Source of the DNA: a bacterium
GTDB lineage: Bacteria; Planctomycetota; J058; JAJDCP01
Assembly: GCA_030428695.1 (NCBI GenBank)
Contig: JAUIEM010000250.1
Location: 1 to 14,727 of the forward strand
DNA length: 14,727 bases
Reading direction: 5' to 3'
Part shown: one piece after another, positions 11,446 through 14,727 of the stretch
How the letters are laid out: every line of letters begins with the position of its first letter
Position numbering within the stretch: the first letter of the stretch is position 1
The notes under the pieces: model-generated
Told to the model about the DNA's origin: nothing
The model's input: the letters and a program-made list of their open reading frames with translations, nothing else
Database searches by the model: none
Program-made: the position numbers and the translations under genes

Positions 11446-12544
11446 ACCTGCCGGTCCACTGGGTCGCTGCCTCGGCGGCCAGCTCTGCGACATCCTCCTC
11501 GGCCACGCCCTGGTCCCGCAGGGACGGGATCCCCGCGTCCGCGACCAGCTCGGCGAGGCAGGCGAGCAGCGCCTCGATCGCCGTGACCGGCGGCGCCCGG
11601 CGGGGCACGAGGTCGGCCCCGAGCACCAGCGCGCGGTAGGCCTCCGCGGCCTCGGGCTCGGCGGCGTTGTAGCGGACGACCGCCGGCAGCATCGTCGCGA
11701 CGGCGTGGCCGTGAACGAGGTTCTTCCGCCGCGTCAGGGGGTTGGCGCAGGCGTGGGCCGCCCCGAGCATGCTCGCCTCGATCGCGAGGCCGGCGAACGC
11801 CGCGCCGAGCTGCATCCCGGCGCGCGCCGAGAGGTCGTCCGGCACCTCGAGGGCGCGGGAGAACGAGGCGATGAGGCGGCGGAAGGCCTCGTGGCTGTAC
11901 ATCAGCGACAGCGGCGTGCGGCCGGTGGTCACCGCCGTCTCGATGGCGTGGACCAGGGCGTCGAGGCCGCTCGCGGCGGTGACGCTCCGGGGCTGGGTGG
12001 CGGTCAGGGCCGGGTCGAGGATGGCGATCCGGGCCGCCGCCTTCGGATCGCCGCAGGCCATCTTGCGGTGGGACGGGTCGGAGATCAGGGCGAAGGACTG
12101 GCACTCGCTGCCGGTGCCCGCCGTGGTCGGCACCGCGACCAGCGGAAACAGCGCCGCGGCGACCTTGCCGTAGCCCTCGTAGCTCGCGATGCCGTGGCCG
12201 TCGCAGAGGACGATGTTCGCCGCCCGGGCGGTGTCGATGCTGCTGCCGCCCCCGAGCGCGACGAAGCCGTCCGCCGCGTGGCCGCGGGCCGCCTCGGCGC
12301 AGGCCTCGACGTCCGCGCCGCCGGGGTTCTCGTGCACCTCGGCGAAGATCCGCACCGCCAGGCCCGCCTCTTCCAGGGCCTGCGCGGCCCGGGCCGTGTG
12401 CCCCGCGGCGACGATGCCGGGGTCGCTGACCAGCACCGGGCGCTGGACGCCGAGGCCGGCGGTCAGGGCTCCGACCCGTGCGGCGCTGCCGATGCCGAAG
12501 ACCAGGCGGGTGCGCGGTGTCGCGTCGAAGGGCTCGAGGCTCAT
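11384..12544 (-). CDS. Iron-containing (group III) alcohol dehydrogenase
   Basis: This encodes 386 residues, the normal family length. The Rossmann-like NAD(P) site shows GGGSSIDTAR at 98-107 and PTTAGTGSE at 139-147. The divalent metal site has Asp195 and His199 (GLDALVHAIE) and His278 (LVHGHAV). At the place of the third His, where FucO-type enzymes have HGMAHPLG, this protein reads HACANPLT, with Asn268 at the ligand position and His264 four residues before. It should interconvert an alcohol and an aldehyde with NAD(P)H in the cytoplasm; the substrate is not readable. The ATG at 12544 overlaps the stop of the aldehyde-dehydrogenase-fold gene (ATGA), so this is the third gene of a coupled operon and probably handles the aldehyde made there. 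Its 3' end overlaps the convergent membrane protein gene by 62 bp. Confidence 0.92.
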   Translation of the reverse strand: MSLEPFDATPRTRLVFGIGSAARVGALTAGLGVQRPVLVSDPGIVAAGHTARAAQALEEAGLAVRIFAEVHENPGGADVEACAEAARGHAADGFVALGGGSSIDTARAANIVLCDGHGIASYEGYGKVAAALFPLVAVPTTAGTGSECQSFALISDPSHRKMACGDPKAAARIAILDPALTATQPRSVTAASGLDALVHAIETAVTTGRTPLSLMYSHEAFRRLIASFSRALEVPDDLSARAGMQLGAAFAGLAIEASMLGAAHACANPLTRRKNLVHGHAVATMLPAVVRYNAAEPEAAEAYRALVLGADLVPRRAPPVTAIEALLACLAELVADAGIPSLRDQGVAEEDVAELAAEAATQWTGRFNPRPLTERDFADLYRETLG

Positions 12545-13962
12545 GCGGTGGCCCAGGCGTCGGTCAGGGCGCGGCGGGAGCTGACGAGCTCGAACAGGTT
12601 GCCCTCCTGGGGCTGGCTCCAGTCGAGCTGCGTGGTCGGCCGCGGCCCTGCATGCAGGCGGCCGATGCCCGGGCAGCCGGCGAGGGCCGTCAGCAGCTTC
12701 GCGTCGCGGGTCAGGGCGGTGACGATCAGGCTGTCCGCCGCCGCGGCGACGAGCTGTTCCGGGGGAACCTCGACGACCGCGACGCAGATGAAGGGCAGCT
12801 CGGTGTCGGCGAAGGCGTGGCCCCTGTCGACGCGCAACACGGCCGGCCGCAGGTAGGTGCGCCCCTGCACCTCGACCAGCCGCGGCCCGTCGCGATGGGC
12901 CGCGGCGAGGTCGCGCACCTCGCCGGTTTCGATCGCGGCCTCGAGGCGGGCGTCGATGCCCTGGGCGACCCGCGGGTCGGGGAAGGCGGCGAGCCCGGCC
13001 TCGGGGTGCTCGAGGGGCAGCGCCTCGAGCCCTCCGAGCGCCGCGGCCAGAGCCTCGGCGACGGCCTCGGCTGCCGCGGCTCCCGGCACGAGCACCGTCG
13101 AGGTGTTGATGCAGCTCCGGCCCGCGTTGGCGTCGATCGAGCGCAGCAGCACCGGCAGGAAGTCCTCCCACGCTGCGGCGAGGTCCGGCCCGAACAGGAT
13201 CTTGCTGCGCCCCGGTCCGTGCACCTCGACCCGCGGCACCGGATCGAAGCGCCGGCTGATGTCCGGCCCGCCGAAGACCTGCGCCGCGCCGGTCGCGCGC
13301 AGGAGGATGTCCGCGCCGCCGTGGTCGGTCGGGTAGAAGCCGAGGGCCGTGCGGGGACAGCCGGCGGCGAGCAGGGCCTGCACGAGCCGGTACGGGGTCC
13401 AGGGGTCGTGCCGCCCCGGCTTGAGCAGCACGGGCAGCTTGAGGGCGAGGGCCGGCAACCACACGCCGTTGGTGCCCGGCGCGTTGCTCGGCAGCACCAC
13501 CCCGAGGCTGCGGGCGGTGCGGGCGAGGCGCTGGGCGCCGTCCCGGCCGGTGTCGAGCTGATCGGGCGGGATGCCGCCGGTCAGCCCGTTGAGCACCGTC
13601 TCCATCGAGGTCAGCACCCGGTGCAGCTTGGCGAGGTGCTCGCGGCAGGCCGCGTAGGGCAGGCCGGTGGTCGAGGAGGTCGCGGCGACGGCCTGCGCGG
13701 GGGTCTGCGTCTCGTCGCCCAGGGGCAGGGTGCCGGAGAGGAAGTGCTCGCCGGCGGCGGCGCAGAGCTCGAGCCAGCGCCGCGTCGGCAGGGCGGCGAG
13801 GGCCGGCGCGGCCGCCTCTGCCGCGCGCAGCTCCTTGCGGATCAGGCCGGCGTTGGCGTAGTCGAGGACGACGGCGGGCCGGCCGTCGCAGCCGTGGACG
13901 GTGAGCTGTTCCGCGCTCGCGTAGGGCAGCCCCGCGCGCAGGACGGGCAGGCGCGGCAGCAT
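12541..13962 (-). CDS. Aldehyde-dehydrogenase-fold reductase (acyl-CoA/acyl reductase candidate)
   Basis: This encodes 473 residues. Features of the aldehyde dehydrogenase superfamily in order: cofactor-binding stretch LGVVLPSNAPGTNGVWLPALALKLPVLLKPG (about 153-183, comparable to the usual P-N-x-P...A-x-x-x-G-N-x-V-x-x-K-P), VFGGPDISRRF (229-239), SKILFGPD (253-260), catalytic Cys284 in AGRSCINTS, and TELPFICVAVVEV with NLFEL near the end. The usual Glu general base (ELGG motif) is not evident, which is typical of acylating enzymes and LuxC-type acyl reductases. With the ligase upstream and the alcohol dehydrogenase downstream it most likely reduces an activated acyl group to an aldehyde. The ATG at 13962 shares a base with the ligase stop (TGATG), and its own stop overlaps the next start (ATGA). 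The chain length or aromatic nature of the substrate is unknown. Homology to LuxC proper is not certain. Confidence 0.82.
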   Translation of the reverse strand: MLPRLPVLRAGLPYASAEQLTVHGCDGRPAVVLDYANAGLIRKELRAAEAAAPALAALPTRRWLELCAAAGEHFLSGTLPLGDETQTPAQAVAATSSTTGLPYAACREHLAKLHRVLTSMETVLNGLTGGIPPDQLDTGRDGAQRLARTARSLGVVLPSNAPGTNGVWLPALALKLPVLLKPGRHDPWTPYRLVQALLAAGCPRTALGFYPTDHGGADILLRATGAAQVFGGPDISRRFDPVPRVEVHGPGRSKILFGPDLAAAWEDFLPVLLRSIDANAGRSCINTSTVLVPGAAAAEAVAEALAAALGGLEALPLEHPEAGLAAFPDPRVAQGIDARLEAAIETGEVRDLAAAHRDGPRLVEVQGRTYLRPAVLRVDRGHAFADTELPFICVAVVEVPPEQLVAAAADSLIVTALTRDAKLLTALAGCPGIGRLHAGPRPTTQLDWSQPQEGNLFELVSSRRALTDAWATA

Positions 13963-14726
13963 CAGTACACCCCTTCGACGACCGTGCTCTTCTCGGCCCC
14001 GAGCGGCCGCACCTGGCCGACGCCGTCCCAGGGCCAGGCCGGACAGGGCCGGCGGCGGATCGCCTCGTCGCGCTCGAGGAAACGCGGCAGGAAGAGCTCC
14101 CTGGTCAGGGTGGTCAGCTCGACCCGGCCCCAGCCGTCGTAGTCGACCAGGCGCGCGGGATCCTCGCGGTCGACGATGCGCAACACCGCCCGCGGCTGCG
14201 GCGCGTGGTAGGTTACCGAGTAGCCGTCCTCGGCCGTCAGGGGCCGGGCGGAGGCCAGCCCCATCAGCGTGTTGCCGTAGACCGGGACCATCGTCGTGCG
14301 GCCGTCCAGCACCTCTTCGGCGATGAAGCGCAGGGTCTGCGGACCCATCTGGGTGCCCCCGCACATCACCCCCCGCACCCCCTGGTCGGGGATCGACACG
14401 ACCTCGCCGATCGCCTCGAGCAGCCGCGGGGTGGTGAACAGCACCCCGATATCGCGCCCGGTCAGGATGGTCTGCGCCTGCTCGACGACGTGGGCCATGT
14501 AGGCCTGGGCGGCGTCCGGGTCGCCCCGCCGGATCACCTTCTTGACCCAGCGCGGGTCGAGGTCGACGAAGAAGCACGGGCCGCCGCGCACGTTGGCGAG
14601 GTGCTCGACGGCGAGCCGCAGGCGCCGCGGGCCGGTCGGGCCGACCATCAGCCAGGCGGCCCCGGGCGGAAAGACCTCCGGGTCGAGGGTCTCAGAGTAG
14701 GCGCTGTAGTCGTTCTGGTAGTCGCC
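13962..14726 (-). CDS. ANL-family adenylating ligase, PaaK/F390-synthetase-like (5' end missing)
   Basis: The frame is open to the right edge and gives the last 254 residues. Recognisable parts are DYQNDYSAYSETL, then WLMVGPTGPRRLRLAVEHLA, the adenine-site strand VPVYGNTLMG (in the place of YGxTE), and the GRVELTTLTRELFLPRFLERDEAIRR region that matches the hinge 'GELV.T.L...P..RY..GD'. The P-loop (SGTTG type) is not visible and should lie just beyond the window edge. The pattern fits the phenylacetate-CoA ligase / coenzyme F390 synthetase / LuxE group, which activate a carboxylate with ATP and pass it to CoA or a protein thiol. The short C-terminal domain ends soon after the hinge. As the first visible gene of the operon it would supply the activated acid to the reductase. 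An internal ATG at 14648 is not the start, since coding similarity continues upstream of it. Confidence 0.75.
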   Translation of the reverse strand, partial: GDYQNDYSAYSETLDPEVFPPGAAWLMVGPTGPRRLRLAVEHLANVRGGPCFFVDLDPRWVKKVIRRGDPDAAQAYMAHVVEQAQTILTGRDIGVLFTTPRLLEAIGEVVSIPDQGVRGVMCGGTQMGPQTLRFIAEEVLDGRTTMVPVYGNTLMGLASARPLTAEDGYSVTYHAPQPRAVLRIVDREDPARLVDYDGWGRVELTTLTRELFLPRFLERDEAIRRRPCPAWPWDGVGQVRPLGAEKSTVVEGVY

Positions 14727-14727
14727 C

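Noticed and set aside
11384..13462. A single 692-codon minus-strand protein extending the alcohol dehydrogenase upstream.
   Set aside because: The extension is the wrong frame of the aldehyde-dehydrogenase-fold gene. Family length and homology begin at the ATG at 12544.
12478..14142. 554-codon open frame on the plus strand over the aldehyde-dehydrogenase-fold gene.
   Set aside because: It is a low-complexity antisense shadow. The minus frame has the catalytic Cys motif and stop/start coupling with its neighbours.
1..14727. Mobile elements, CRISPR arrays, tRNA/rRNA genes, defence islands or phage genes.
   Set aside because: I saw no terminal inverted repeats with a transposase, no spaced direct repeats, no RNA gene cores and no defence or phage protein motifs anywhere in the window.

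Overview
The window is about 14.7 kb of very GC-rich bacterial chromosome, densely packed with genes on both strands and strongly biased to G/C in third codon positions. There are no phage, plasmid, insertion-sequence, CRISPR, tRNA or rRNA signatures. The gene set points to an uncultured Planctomycetota- or Myxococcota-like bacterium: a hopanoid enzyme (HpnH), pseudopilin-type leaders, a DUF4388 response regulator, an ECF sigma factor coupled to a zinc-finger/VWA (YfbK-type) membrane protein, and a short five-helix EamA-like protein. This is an inference from family content. No marker gene in the window settles the phylum.

Layout. (1) 1-1200, minus strand: a secreted small protein of unknown function behind a near-consensus sigma-70 promoter, then the 5' part of hpnH, which runs off the left edge. 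(2) 1427-4005, plus strand: a GNAT-type acetyltransferase, two tandem paralogous pseudopilin-like genes and a metallo-beta-lactamase-fold hydrolase. The last three are spaced so tightly that they look like one operon. (3) 4010-5669: a response regulator with a DUF4388 output domain (minus) diverging from a gene that joins a roadblock-like N-terminus to a C-terminal Xre-type HTH (plus). (4) 5677-8120, minus: an ECF sigma factor and its probable membrane-bound anti-sigma partner, fused to a large von Willebrand A module and overlapping the sigma gene by ATGA. (5) 8453-10706, plus: a secreted protein made of three tandem repeats of about 155 residues, then a SAM methyltransferase. (6) 10879-11445, plus: a five-helix EamA-like membrane protein whose 3' end overlaps the next operon tail to tail by 62 bp. 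(7) 11384-14727, minus: an overlapping three-gene operon of ANL-family ligase (partial), aldehyde-dehydrogenase-fold reductase and iron-containing alcohol dehydrogenase.

How the genes may work together. The last operon has the parts of a carboxylic acid -> acyl adenylate/thioester -> aldehyde -> alcohol route, or its reverse. The sigma/anti-sigma-VWA pair is a self-contained envelope signalling module. A candidate ECF-type promoter in the divergent intergenic region faces the three-repeat secreted protein, so these may form one regulon. The DUF4388 regulator and the roadblock-like/HTH protein form a divergent regulatory pair. The most novel-looking items are the three-repeat secreted protein with its possible ECF control, the paralogous pseudopilin pair and the roadblock-like/HTH fusion. 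None is proven from sequence alone.
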